DNA of 53,084 bases from Verrucomicrobiota bacterium (GCA_023269675.1 JAHFSX010000042.1:1-53084); one strand, 5' to 3'. Positions 41,567-50,438 are shown, counted from the stretch's first letter. Numbers and translations are program-made. The notes: generated from the letters alone by a model not told the origin.

Positions 41567-44500
41567 ATGAAGAAGCGCATGCAGTACATTTTGGGTGGAA
41601 CAACGTTCGTCTGTTCGGCTCTGTTAGCCGCCTCTGTTTTCGCAGTGGAGACCGGGGCCGGCGGCGCGGAGCTCGCGCGGGGGTTCGCCAATCCCCCCGT
41701 GTCCGCGAAGCCGCAGGTGTGGTGGCACTGGATGGCCGGAAACGTCACACGGGAAGGCATCACGGCCGACCTCGAGGCGATGGCGGAGGCCGGTATCGGC
41801 GGCGCGATTCTCTTCGACGCCGGCCTCGGCGCACGCTGGGGCGTGCCCGACGGCACGCTCGCGTTCAACACGCCCGAGTGGTACGAGACGGTCAAGTTCG
41901 CCGCGACGGAGGCCAAGCGGCTGGGGCTCGAACTCGGCATGGCGAATTGCAGCGGCTGGGCGAACTCGGGCGGACCGTGGAACACGCCCGAACACGCGAT
42001 GAAGGGCGTCGTCTTGACGGAGACGGACGTCAAGGGCGGCGCGCAGGTCTCCATCAAACTCCCGCAGCCGAAGGATCCGCTCGGGTTCTACCGCGACATC
42101 GCCGTGCTCGCTTTCCCGAAGCCGGCGTCGAACTATTCCGTTTCGGACTGGTCGTTCAAGATTTTCTCGAACCCCGGACGCAAGTACACGCATCCCGACA
42201 CGAAGGAAGCGCCCGCCGATGCGGTCGTGCCGAAACGCGCGATTGTCGATCTGACCCAGAAGACCGCGGACGGCGTGCTCGCGTGGGATGCGCCCGCGGG
42301 CGAGTGGACCGTGCTGCGGGTCGGCTACACGGCGCTTAACCGCATGAACGGCACGGGAACGAAAAACGGCAAGGGGCTCGAGTGCGACAAGCTCTCCAAG
42401 GAAGCGCTCCGCATCCACTGGGCGAACTACGTGGGGAAGACGGTCGCCGCGCTCGGGCCGCTCGCGGGCACGAACGCCGTGCTCAAGACGGTCCTGAACG
42501 ACAGTTACGAAGTGGGCACGCAGAACTGGACGCAGGATTTTGAGAAGACGTTCGCGAAAAGGAACGGTTACGACGTCACGCCGTGGCTGCCGGCACTTGC
42601 CGGGCGCGTGGTGGATTCCGTCGCCGCGACCGAAACTTTCTACCGCGATTTCCGTCTCACGATCACCGAGATGTTCGCCGAGAACTACGCGGGCGAGATG
42701 CGCCGCCTCGCGCACGCGTGCGGGCTGCAGCTCGCGATTGAGCCCTACGGCGAGCTTCCGTCTGACGACTTGCTCTACGGCGAGCAGGCCGACATCCCGA
42801 CGGCGGAGTTCTGGGCCAAGCTCGACAGTCCGCACTGGGTGCGCCAGGCGGCGTCCATCGCGCACGCCAAGGGGCGGCGCTTCGTCGCGGCGGAGTCCTT
42901 TACCACGAATGCGAGGGAAGGCCGCTGGCAGAATACGCCTTGGAGCATGAAGGCCAAGTGCGACTGGGTCTACACCGAGGGTCTTAACCGCATCATCTAC
43001 CACCGCTTCGCGCACCAGCCGTGGGTGAAGCCGGCGCGGCTGCCCGGCATGACGATGGGGCCGTTCGGCGTGCATTTCGACCGTACGCAGACGTGGTGGG
43101 AACAGGCGAAGCCCTGGCTCAAGTACCAGCAGCGCTGCCAGTATATGCTTCAGGAAGGCACGTTCGTCTCCGACGCGGCGTGGTACTGTCCGGCCGGTTA
43201 CCTCTACATCAACTGGGGGGGCAATCCGCACAAAATGCCGACGCCCGTGACCGACGGGTTCACGTATGACTTTGTCTCGTCGACGACGCTCGCCGAGATG
43301 CGGGTGACCGACGGCCGGCTCGTGCTGCCCTCCGGCCAGAGCTATTCGTTCCTGATCCTCCCCGAGAAGTTCTTCGAGCTTCCCGAGGTGGGCGCGAAGG
43401 ATCTCGGGCGTCTGCGCGCCGCCGGCGCGCGGGTCGTCGCGTTCGAAGACGCGGCCGCGTTCCTGAAGACGAGCCCGCCGGATTTCGCCTGTGCCAATCC
43501 CGGGGCGAAGGTGACCTACATCCACCGGCGCGCGGGTGACACGGACTGGTATTTTGTGGCCTCGCCCGACGAAATACCCAGCCGTCTCGTCTGCTCGTTC
43601 CGCGTGGCCGGGCGCAAACCCGAGCTCTGGAACGCCGAAACGGGGGCGGTCGAGCCGGTCAGGACGTACGCGGTGAAGGATGGTGTGACGACGATGCCGC
43701 TCACGTTCGGCCCCTGCGGGTCGTGGTTCGTGGTTTTCCGGGGGACGGACGCCGGTCCGACGCCGACCGTCCTGCCGGCCGAGAAACCGCAGACGTTCCG
43801 TGCCGGGGCCTTCGAGTTTGTGAAGGCCGAGTACGGTTGCTTCGACAAGGCTGCCCAGGTGCCGGCCGACGTCACGAAGCAGCTCGCCGCCTGCGTGAAG
43901 GACGGAAATCTGTTCTGCGACGCGATTTCGCACATGGCGTTCCGCATCAAGGATCCGGCCGAGAACCGTGTGAAAGAGTTACGGGTCACCTACCGTGAAG
44001 ACGGCGTGCTGAAGACCGCCTCGGCGAAGGAACACGGCGAGATCAGGTTGCCCAAGCCGGACTCGTCCCTGTTGGACCTCCCAGGCGAACAGACAGCCGC
44101 CGCGCCTGTGACGGGCGCTTGGACGGTTGCGTTCCCTCACGCGTTCGCGCCGAACGCGCTCGCTGCCGGTGCGCCGGAAACGGTCGTGTTCGACACGCTC
44201 GCCGACTGGACGTCGCGTCCGGAAGAAGGCGTGAAGTACTTCTCGGGCTCGGCCGTGTATGCGAAAACGATACCGCTGACGCGCAGTCCCTCCGCAGGCG
44301 AGCGGCTGATTCTCGAGCTCGGCGACGTGAAGAACTTCGGCGACGTGACCGTGAACGGCGTGACGTATCCCACGCTCTGGAAACCGCCGTTCCGTATCGA
44401 CGTCTCGGATGTTGTCCGTCAGGCCGGCAGTTCCCAACCTTCAACCCTCAACCTTCAGCTGACCGTGAAAGTCACCAACCTCTGGCCGAACCGCATGATC

Positions 44501-44761
44501 GGCGACGATTTCAAGCCGGCCGATAGCCTGTACGGGCAGGGTGATATCATGGAACGACATCTGATCGAATGGCCGCGGTTCATTCAAGAGGGAAAGCCCA
44601 GCCCGTCGGGTCGTTACACGTTTGCGACATGGGGCCACTGGACGAAGGACGACGCGCTCCTGCCTTCAGGGATGCTCGGTCCCGTTGTCCTCCGTTATGT
44701 GAGGGATTGGCCGAAGGATTACGAACAGCGTCGTGAGTCAGAAGCCCTGACTCTCAAGTAA
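41567..44761 (+). CDS. Secreted GH106-like alpha-L-rhamnosidase
   Basis: 1064 residues from ATG 41567, with GAGG nine bases before; an ATG at 41534 is in frame but lacks a Shine-Dalgarno sequence. Signal peptide about 1-27 (LGGTTFVCSALLAASVFA). The N-terminal block PQVWWHWMAGNVTREGITAD then LEAMAEAGIGGAILFD is the characteristic start of GH106 proteins, and LGMANCSGWANSGGPW and FYRDFRLTITEMFAENYAGE also fit. The C-terminal ~250 residues form a GH2-like jelly-roll sugar-binding module (FGDVTVNGVTYPTLWKPPFR). The family removes L-rhamnose from pectins and other glycans; the exact substrate is not shown here. 44762-44823 holds nothing else. Confidence 0.85.
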   Translation: MKKRMQYILGGTTFVCSALLAASVFAVETGAGGAELARGFANPPVSAKPQVWWHWMAGNVTREGITADLEAMAEAGIGGAILFDAGLGARWGVPDGTLAFNTPEWYETVKFAATEAKRLGLELGMANCSGWANSGGPWNTPEHAMKGVVLTETDVKGGAQVSIKLPQPKDPLGFYRDIAVLAFPKPASNYSVSDWSFKIFSNPGRKYTHPDTKEAPADAVVPKRAIVDLTQKTADGVLAWDAPAGEWTVLRVGYTALNRMNGTGTKNGKGLECDKLSKEALRIHWANYVGKTVAALGPLAGTNAVLKTVLNDSYEVGTQNWTQDFEKTFAKRNGYDVTPWLPALAGRVVDSVAATETFYRDFRLTITEMFAENYAGEMRRLAHACGLQLAIEPYGELPSDDLLYGEQADIPTAEFWAKLDSPHWVRQAASIAHAKGRRFVAAESFTTNAREGRWQNTPWSMKAKCDWVYTEGLNRIIYHRFAHQPWVKPARLPGMTMGPFGVHFDRTQTWWEQAKPWLKYQQRCQYMLQEGTFVSDAAWYCPAGYLYINWGGNPHKMPTPVTDGFTYDFVSSTTLAEMRVTDGRLVLPSGQSYSFLILPEKFFELPEVGAKDLGRLRAAGARVVAFEDAAAFLKTSPPDFACANPGAKVTYIHRRAGDTDWYFVASPDEIPSRLVCSFRVAGRKPELWNAETGAVEPVRTYAVKDGVTTMPLTFGPCGSWFVVFRGTDAGPTPTVLPAEKPQTFRAGAFEFVKAEYGCFDKAAQVPADVTKQLAACVKDGNLFCDAISHMAFRIKDPAENRVKELRVTYREDGVLKTASAKEHGEIRLPKPDSSLLDLPGEQTAAAPVTGAWTVAFPHAFAPNALAAGAPETVVFDTLADWTSRPEEGVKYFSGSAVYAKTIPLTRSPSAGERLILELGDVKNFGDVTVNGVTYPTLWKPPFRIDVSDVVRQAGSSQPSTLNLQLTVKVTNLWPNRMIGDDFKPADSLYGQGDIMERHLIEWPRFIQEGKPSPSGRYTFATWGHWTKDDALLPSGMLGPVVLRYVRDWPKDYEQRRESEALTLK

Positions 44762-44823
44762 ATCGATTGACGCAATGAGAAATTTTGATCCGGGACTTCC
44801 GGCCATGTCGATGACATTACGCG

Positions 44824-45627
44824 CTACTCCGCGACATAGACGCGGACGCCATAGGGCGGGAACGTGTCGGTCAAGACGCCCCGCGCCAGGGCGAGCGCGC
44901 GAGCGGGCTCCCGCCGGTCCGTCACCTTCTTAACGTCCGGCAGGCTGAAGGTCGCGGTGACCTCCGCCTTGGCCGAGTTGGCGCAAAGCAAATAGCGCCG
45001 TCCCTGGTATGATTTGACCAGGACATTCATGGAGGGATGGCCCCGGCTGTCTTTCGGCCGTCCCGTGACGACGGCCGTCCGGGGCGCTGGGCAGGTTTCC
45101 GACAACAGCACGTCTTGCAGGCCGCTGATCTCCTTGGAGACCCCGCACATCATGCGCCACGTTTCGTCCGTCTGCGTCGCGCCGTGATTCTTGCCGTGCC
45201 CCCCGTAGGTATACCACGTGATGCCGTTGGCCCCGTGAATCAGCGCGAGGAAACTCATGGCCCGCAGCTCTTCCGCCGTGGGGAAGCGCGGCCAGCCCAG
45301 CCCTCGAAATACAGGATGATCGGCCAGACGGTTTTGACCGGGTTACCCGCCGCCTGAATGTCCGCGCGGAGCGTCTGCATGTCGGTGATGATCTGCGGCA
45401 CATCGTCGTCCCCCTTGATCGGGTTGAGTTCCGGCAGGAAACCGTCGGTTGCGCCGACAAATGCGGAATAGTTCGAGAAAGGCGGTTGCCCGACGCCATC
45501 GGCCTGAACGGTGATGTGGTCGGGGTCGATCCCGCGGAGGGCCTCCGAGAGCTCGCTCAGGTGCCGGGGCTCGACATGCATGGCGGTGTCGTCGGCCAGG
45601 TACCAGGCGAGCACGGCGGGATGTGAC
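44824..45627 (-). pseudogene. Broken glycoside-hydrolase-like gene: frameshift and lost 5' half
   Basis: Two minus frames together give one protein: HPAVLAWYLADDTAMHVEPR ... VWPIILYFEGW (45627 to about 45290) continues in another frame as PRFPTAEELRAMSFLALIHG ... ITWYTYGG to VYVAE at 44824. A one-base loss in GGCTGGGCTGGCC near 45290 explains the shift. The pattern (WYLADD, then a C-terminal beta-sandwich with YLLCANSAKAEVTATF) is the second half of a TIM-barrel glycosidase-like protein. Upstream the frame enters 35 bp of portal-gene sequence and heptamer array A9, so the 5' half was lost by rearrangement. I cannot name the GH family. Confidence 0.7.
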
Positions 45628-45662
45628 CGTTCCCCGGCTGGCCGGTGGAGGCGGGGTTTGAG
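45628..45662 (+). repeat. 35-bp exact match to the phage portal gene
   Basis: CGTTCCCCGGCTGGCCGGTG... identical to 33621-33655 over 35 bp. It is a relic of a second portal gene at the break point of the glycosidase-like gene. Confidence 0.85.
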
Positions 45663-45677
45663 ATGGAGATTGAGAAC

Positions 45678-45733
45678 GGAGGACCGAGGATGGAGGACGG
45701 CCAATCGGCAATCGGCAACAGGCAATAGGCGGC
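45678..45733 (+). repeat. Degenerate heptamer array A9 (8 x 7 bp)
   Basis: Eight consecutive 7-mers that drift from GGAGGAC (three units) to CGGCAAT (four units) and AGGCGGC. It directly follows the portal relic. 45734-45823 shows no gene. Confidence 0.85.
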
Positions 45734-45823
45734 GGGGAAGGGCTCTCACGGAGGCACGGATGACGGATGGGCGAGGAATTGAAAACCACACCTATGAACG
45801 CGTCCGCGCGAAGCAGCAAATTC

Positions 45824-45860
45824 ACAAAAAGAAGGTGGCCCAGCGGCCATCTTTCTTTGT
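45824..45860 (-). terminator. Terminator of the sulfatase-fucosidase pair
   Basis: On the minus strand AAGATGGCC, loop GCTG and GGCCACCTT form a 9-bp stem followed by CTTTTTG. It lies ~45 nt behind the sulfatase stop. The opposite strand also ends in TTTCTTTG. Confidence 0.75.
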
Positions 45861-45901
45861 TTGTCCGTTTGTCCCGATACGTCCCCGATTCTCTCTTCTT
45901 C

Positions 45902-47425
45902 TTATTCCGTACCGCTGTCCGGTTTCATGCGCTTGAGCATCCGCGCATCCGGGCCACCGCCGAATTGTTTCCAATACAGTTCCTTCATCGGGTTTATCTT
46001 TGGGGCATCGGTGACGTTCTCGTTGACGAGGAACGGCTGCACGTCGGTCCACCATCGATCATAGGCGGCGCGGAGACTGGCGACGACCTCGGGTTGTTCG
46101 GCGATGATGTTCGTCTGCTCGCCGGGATCGGCTTTGAGATCGTAAAGTTCCTTGTTGTTCACCAGCGTGAAACGCGAGTTCTGGATGGCGCTTGCTCTGT
46201 ATTTGGCTCTCTCGCTGTTGCCCTTGGCCCAGCGACCAGCATGATGCACGAGCAGGCGCTCGTGCCACTCGGCTTGAGGATTTTTCAGCAACGGCAACAG
46301 GCTGCGGCCTTCAACCTGTCGCTTCACTTCGTCGGACAATTCCGCGCCGGTGATTTCGGCGAGCGTGGGGAAAATGTCCAGATGGGCGCTCAGCGCGGCA
46401 CATTCCTTGCCTCCTTGAATGCCGCCGGCAGGCCATCGGAAAAAAGCCGGGGCGCGCGTGCCACCCTGATTCGGTGAGCCTTTGCCACCTTTCATGCCCG
46501 CGTTGAAAATATTGACCCCCTCCGTTCCGCCGTTGTCTGTGCCAATGTAGATAACCAGGGTGTTGTTTTCAATGCCCCAAACCTTGAGCTGCTTCAAGAG
46601 TGCGCCGAAGTTGGTGTCGACGTTTTCGTTCATGCCAAAGAACTTGGCGACTTGCTCACTGATGCCGGGCTTGCCGAGATACTGTTGGTAGTATTTCTCG
46701 GGCACCACCAGTGGATGGTGTGAAGAATTGAGCGGGATATAAGCGAAGAACGGTTGCTTCGCTGCGCGCCTGGCGTCCATCCACTTGATCGCCTGGGCGA
46801 AGAAAAGGTCGGTGCAATAGCCGGTGGTCTTCTCGAACTTCCCGTTGTGCCATAGCGTGGGGTCAATATTTGAGTTGCCCGGTGCGTCGCCGCAAGAGCC
46901 GGGAAAAGTTTGCCCCATGCCGCCGCCGCCGTGTATATAAACTTCGTCAAAGCCGCGGTTCTCGGGGCGATACGCCGTCTCGTCGCCCAGATGCCACTTG
47001 CCAAATATGCCCGTCGTGTAACCGGCGGACTTGAGCATCTGCGGCAGTGTGAATGTCTTCAAACTCATCCGCTCTCGTTCCAGAATAGTGTGCGTGACAC
47101 CGTTCTTGAATTCGTGCCGCCCGCTCATCAACGCCGCGCGCGTGGGCGAGCAAGTGGGGCTCACGTGAAATTGCGTGAAGAGCAGGCTTTGTTTCCGGAA
47201 AGAGTCTATTGTCGGGGTATGCGTGAGGGGATTGCCGAGGCACGCATAGTCGCCGTACCCGAGATCATCGGGCATGACGAGAATGATGTTGGGCTTCGAG
47301 TTGGAAGCATGGCCAACTGGTGCGGCGTTGGTGGAAGTTTCGGCGCAAACTTGTATTACGTTCGCGGCCAGCAGCATTCGGGTACACATTAAAATACGGG
47401 TGGTTTTTCCAATCATAAAATTCAT
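45902..47425 (-). CDS. Secreted type I sulfatase
   Basis: 507 residues from ATG 47425. Longer readings start with a GTG inside the upstream gene. The signal peptide spans about residues 1-28 (ILMCTRMLLAANVIQVCA). The formylglycine motif is CSPTRAALMSGR with Cys92, needing maturation by an FGE/anSME enzyme that is not in the window. Metal-binding PDDLG (Asp53, Asp54), GKWHLGDE, SSHHPLVVPEKY and GTDNGG complete the arylsulfatase fold. It removes sulfate esters, probably from a fucose-containing or mucin-like glycan given its neighbour. It lies 16 nt downstream of the fucosidase gene, hence one operon. Confidence 0.93.
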   Translation of the reverse strand: MNFMIGKTTRILMCTRMLLAANVIQVCAETSTNAAPVGHASNSKPNIILVMPDDLGYGDYACLGNPLTHTPTIDSFRKQSLLFTQFHVSPTCSPTRAALMSGRHEFKNGVTHTILERERMSLKTFTLPQMLKSAGYTTGIFGKWHLGDETAYRPENRGFDEVYIHGGGGMGQTFPGSCGDAPGNSNIDPTLWHNGKFEKTTGYCTDLFFAQAIKWMDARRAAKQPFFAYIPLNSSHHPLVVPEKYYQQYLGKPGISEQVAKFFGMNENVDTNFGALLKQLKVWGIENNTLVIYIGTDNGGTEGVNIFNAGMKGGKGSPNQGGTRAPAFFRWPAGGIQGGKECAALSAHLDIFPTLAEITGAELSDEVKRQVEGRSLLPLLKNPQAEWHERLLVHHAGRWAKGNSERAKYRASAIQNSRFTLVNNKELYDLKADPGEQTNIIAEQPEVVASLRAAYDRWWTDVQPFLVNENVTDAPKINPMKELYWKQFGGGPDARMLKRMKPDSGTE

Positions 47426-47441
47426 ATTTGGGCTTGGTTTG

Positions 47442-48908
47442 TTATTCGCGAGTGTGCCTTGCGGCTCGTTCTCTGGGCGCACGCGCACCTACCGCAGGAG
47501 TCCCGGTATTCGGACCAGGCAGGTCCACGGCGGGAATTTTCATCACGTCGGCATCAAATTCGAGCACCACCACCGTATCCACTTTGGCGCGGTCAGCGGC
47601 GGCGACGACAATTTCCAAACCCGCGTTTGTCTGTTTCGCGTCCACTTTGCCGCCGCCCAGCAGCCGCGCGCTCTTTAATTTTGCGGCAAGTTTTGGCAGT
47701 TTCAGAGCGCCGTCCGACGGCCATTGGGTGACGTGGACATAAATGGTTTTGCCCTTGCGCGTCGTGCCTCCGTATTCGCCCGGCTTGAACGGCCCGCCAC
47801 GCGTGCCGTAAATGCTCTCGCCGTTAATTTTTAGCCATTCGCCGATTTTCAGCAGGCACGCGGCCTGGTCGGCGGGAATCAGGCCCGTGCCATTCGGCCC
47901 GACATCGAGCAGCAGATTGCCGTCGCCGATCACGGAGCCCACCAGCATGGTCAGACATTCCTCGAACGGTCTGACCGTGCCGTCGGTGCGATAGGACCAG
48001 ACGCCCTTCCTGCCCGCTTTCACCGTCGTCATGCAGGATTCCCAAAGCCGCGTGTCCTGATACTTGCCGAGCCGTTGCTCCGGCGTGTCGAAGTCGCCGC
48101 GCGAGAAAGAGCGCTCTCGAGTGGGCTCCGACTCTGTCCGGTTCGGATCGCGAAACGCCCTGAGGCGGTTGTTGACGAGCACCTTCGGCTGCAAACTTTG
48201 GATGAGCGACCAGGTTTCCGGAATGTGCCACATTTTGATCGGGTCGGCACGACCATAACTATCGAACCACAGCACGTCCACCTGACCGTAGTTGGTGAGC
48301 AGTTCGCGTAACTGGCCGTTCATATAGGCAAGGTATTTCTGACCGTCGCCCATGCCATAGTCGGGGTGATGCCAGTCACGCGGCGAATAATAAATGCCGA
48401 AACGCAGTCCTTCCGCATGGCAGGCGTCGGCGAGTTCCTTGAGCACGTCGCGTTTGAAGGGCGTGTGCATGATAGAATAATCCGTGAGCCTCGTATCCCA
48501 CATGCAGAATCCGCCGTGATGCTTCGAGGTGAACACGAGGTATTTCATTCCGGCGTCCTTGGCGAGTCGCACCCACGCCTTCGCGTCAAAATTTGTCGGG
48601 TTGAACTTCTCGTAGAGATGGTCGTAAACCGGATCCTCCACCGCGCCCGCAGGCGCGCCGTGTATATCGAGCGGCTGCGGGGCTTGGCGCGACCAACTGA
48701 TTTCCGTGCCGGCGACGCTCGACATGTCCCAGTGGATGAACATTCCGTAACGGGCATCCTGCCACCAAGCGGTGCGGGCGGCGCTTTGCTCCATGGTTTC
48801 GGTGGCTTCCGCTGCGTGACTAACGGCAGGCGCGGCGTTGGCGGAAATTTCGGCCCGAACTTGGATCAAGCTCGCGGCCAGCAGCAAAGGAATACGTAGA
48901 AATTTCAC
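47442..48908 (-). CDS. Secreted GH29 alpha-L-fucosidase
   Basis: 488 residues from GTG 48908, which starts a clean signal peptide (MKFLRIPLLLAASLIQVRA); an upstream in-frame TTG at 48977 would add an implausible leader. GH29 features: WWQDARYGMFIHWDMSSVAG, KYLVFTSKHHGGFCMWDT, RFGIYYSPRDWHHPDYG and VDVLWFDSYG (nucleophile Asp near residue 215). It hydrolyses terminal alpha-L-fucose with retention. The C-terminal ~100 residues form the usual beta-sandwich (GTRGGPFKPGEYGG, YVHVTQWP); the last ~20 residues are Pro/Arg-rich. It is the first gene of the two-gene operon with the sulfatase. Confidence 0.93.
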   Translation of the reverse strand: MKFLRIPLLLAASLIQVRAEISANAAPAVSHAAEATETMEQSAARTAWWQDARYGMFIHWDMSSVAGTEISWSRQAPQPLDIHGAPAGAVEDPVYDHLYEKFNPTNFDAKAWVRLAKDAGMKYLVFTSKHHGGFCMWDTRLTDYSIMHTPFKRDVLKELADACHAEGLRFGIYYSPRDWHHPDYGMGDGQKYLAYMNGQLRELLTNYGQVDVLWFDSYGRADPIKMWHIPETWSLIQSLQPKVLVNNRLRAFRDPNRTESEPTRERSFSRGDFDTPEQRLGKYQDTRLWESCMTTVKAGRKGVWSYRTDGTVRPFEECLTMLVGSVIGDGNLLLDVGPNGTGLIPADQAACLLKIGEWLKINGESIYGTRGGPFKPGEYGGTTRKGKTIYVHVTQWPSDGALKLPKLAAKLKSARLLGGGKVDAKQTNAGLEIVVAAADRAKVDTVVVLEFDADVMKIPAVDLPGPNTGTPAVGARAPRERAARHTRE

Positions 48909-48984
48909 AAGTTTTAGATTTTGTCTGGTTGCTTTTGAATACAAAAAGCAGCTAATTGGAGGCAGGTTTCGGGGCAATTTCTAC

Positions 48985-49148
48985 CGTACACATCTGACCC
49001 TCCGTTGTTCTCCGTGCAGGCGCAACCGCGCCTGGCCGCCTGACCAGCTTAACCTTTCACCCGGAAAACGGGGCCATCATACGTCTTCTTGAGGCCCGCC
49101 GTCAACGCCGGGCCTCAACCTCATCTCTTTGGATGTTGATTTCGAGCC
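48985..49148 (-). repeat. Multi-hairpin dispersed repeat M, copy 2 (~164 bp)
   Basis: Best-preserved copy: CAGGCGC-AACC-GCGCCTG (perfect 7-bp stem), CCCG-GAAAA-CGGG and GAGGCCCG...CGGGCCTC. It lies 77 bp upstream of the fucosidase start on the minus strand. Confidence 0.8.
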
Positions 49149-49566
49149 TTTAGCGGCGGGAGAAGTGCACCTCAATCGGGCTTCGCCCGAAAGAGACACG
49201 ACACCCCCCGACGCCGCACACGGCCGCAAGATAGCGGCCGGAGAAGCGCGGCTGTGCTCATTTTTCCTACTTCCGCCGGCGCTAAGGCGCCTTTTTCCGG
49301 TCCGAAAGGCGCCCCCACAACCCAACCCCGACCCGACGGCGGCGCACGCCCGCAGGATAGGCGGCTGTGTCAACCCGCCCGCGTCCCGTCACGCGGGGTT
49401 CCGCTGTGCGTCGGCTCTGCGGGGCGTGGCGAGCGGTGTAGCAAACCCGCGCTTGCGTGCGGTCTGCTACATCGCACCATTTACAGCCTCACGCCCCAGC
49501 CAGAGTTCACCAAGAACGAGGTTGTCCTTGCCCGCGACGCGCAAAAGGAAAGCCTCCTCTGCCTTA
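49149..49566. other. Stretch without a supported gene
   Basis: A plus-strand frame is open from 49129, but its sequence is Arg/Pro/Ala-rich and looks like a shadow. The segment has several GCGGCCGG-type inverted repeats and CGCCCGCAGGATAG/CGGCCGCAAGATAG near-duplicates (about 49222 and 49349). Nothing else was identified. Confidence 0.35.
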
Positions 49567-50259
49567 ATGCGGTCGCAGCGGGATGCGGCACTGGAAAGGA
49601 TCGCGTTGCCGCCTGACCTGATGACCTTTTTCGCGTGCATCCATACGCGCACTGACGTGGATAATCTGGGGACGCTTGATGAGCGTCTGTTGATCGAATT
49701 TTCCGTTGGGTGCTATCTCTATTTTCTGGCTATACGCGAGGCGGCTATGCCGGTGTCCCCACGGTACATCACAGATATCCTTGCGAATAGTTCCAAGGAT
49801 TTTAAGCATTGCGTGTTCGATCTCATGCACCGGCGGCTCCGTAAGCACAACAAGGGATGGCAGGATATCTGCGACCGTATTCCCAGCGACAAGAGCGAAA
49901 TAGAGGTCATGGATTTGCCGTCTCTGTGGAAAGCCAGAAAAGCCAAGCGACTCAACCCGTTATTCTTGTGGAAATTCTGCTGCGCCTATCATGACGTCGT
50001 CTATCCCTTCTTCCCCGCTATTGGCGATGATAAAAGACTGCTCTTCGGAGCCGTCTACACGACGTTGGTTCACTTGTCTGTGCTGGATCGTCTTGTCGAA
50101 GGCAATCCGATCGGTCATATAGCCCCGGACAAAAAAGGTATTTTGCCGCTCGACAGTGCTTTCGTCAAAGACCGAGTTGCCCGCTTTGGCGAGTATGTGT
50201 CTTTCGCCAAAGCGCAGCTTGAACGGTGTAACTCCGACAACGATGACGGCGGTGCATGA
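49567..50259 (+). CDS. Protein of unknown function
   Basis: 230 residues from ATG 49567; ATG 49621 is an equally possible start and neither has an ideally placed Shine-Dalgarno sequence (AAGGAAAG lies ~14 nt before the first). It is a soluble, mainly helical protein with many aromatic residues: LIEFSVGCYLYFLAI, DFKHCVFDLMHRRLRKHNKG, LNPLFLWKFCCAYHDVVYPF. Codon use is balanced and its GC is lower than that of the flanking genes, hinting at acquisition. No domain recognised; no signal peptide. It is followed at once by a 12-bp hairpin. Confidence 0.65.
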   Translation: MRSQRDAALERIALPPDLMTFFACIHTRTDVDNLGTLDERLLIEFSVGCYLYFLAIREAAMPVSPRYITDILANSSKDFKHCVFDLMHRRLRKHNKGWQDICDRIPSDKSEIEVMDLPSLWKARKAKRLNPLFLWKFCCAYHDVVYPFFPAIGDDKRLLFGAVYTTLVHLSVLDRLVEGNPIGHIAPDKKGILPLDSAFVKDRVARFGEYVSFAKAQLERCNSDNDDGGA

Positions 50260-50263
50260 GCCG

Positions 50264-50300
50264 CCCGCCCATCCGCCCGCACGGGTAACGGATGGGCGGG
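50264..50300 (+). terminator. Perfect 12-bp hairpin behind the unknown gene
   Basis: CCCGCCCATCCG pairs with CGGATGGGCGGG around a 13-nt loop that itself contains CCCG/CGGG. There is no T run, so it may be a terminator, an mRNA-stabilising structure or a convergent-gene boundary. Confidence 0.5.
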
Positions 50301-50312
50301 TGCCCGGCTGGC

Positions 50313-50438
50313 CTAGTCGTCATCGTCACCGAACCGATTTAACTGGTCGTGGTAATACGCGTCGTTGTTCGGATTCATGGTGTCGCTCCGGTCATCGTTG
50401 GGATCCCGGTCGTTACTCGTGCTGCCATTCCCGCTCAT
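50313..50438 (-). CDS. 41-residue Asp/Asn-rich small protein
   Basis: MSGNGSTSNDRD begins at ATG 50438 with an excellent AAAGGAGACGGAC in front; it ends LNRFGDDDD. Very hydrophilic and acidic, probably disordered. It follows the 59-residue gene by 23 nt. Function unknown; the strong Shine-Dalgarno sequence is the main evidence that it is real. Confidence 0.6.
   Translation of the reverse strand: MSGNGSTSNDRDPNDDRSDTMNPNNDAYYHDQLNRFGDDDD

Noticed and set aside
45628..45662. The 35-bp portal match considered as a phage attachment site
   Set aside because: It lies inside the portal coding sequence in the other copy and borders a heptamer array; a gene relic explains it better than an att core.
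18273..45733. Short tandem arrays considered as CRISPR arrays
   Set aside because: Units are 7-8 bp, contiguous and degenerate, with no spacers and no cas genes in the window.
49129..49566. N-terminal extension of the 49567 gene
   Set aside because: The extension lies partly in multi-hairpin repeat copy 2, is Arg/Pro-rich and has no ribosome-binding site; the coherent protein sequence begins near 49567-49621.
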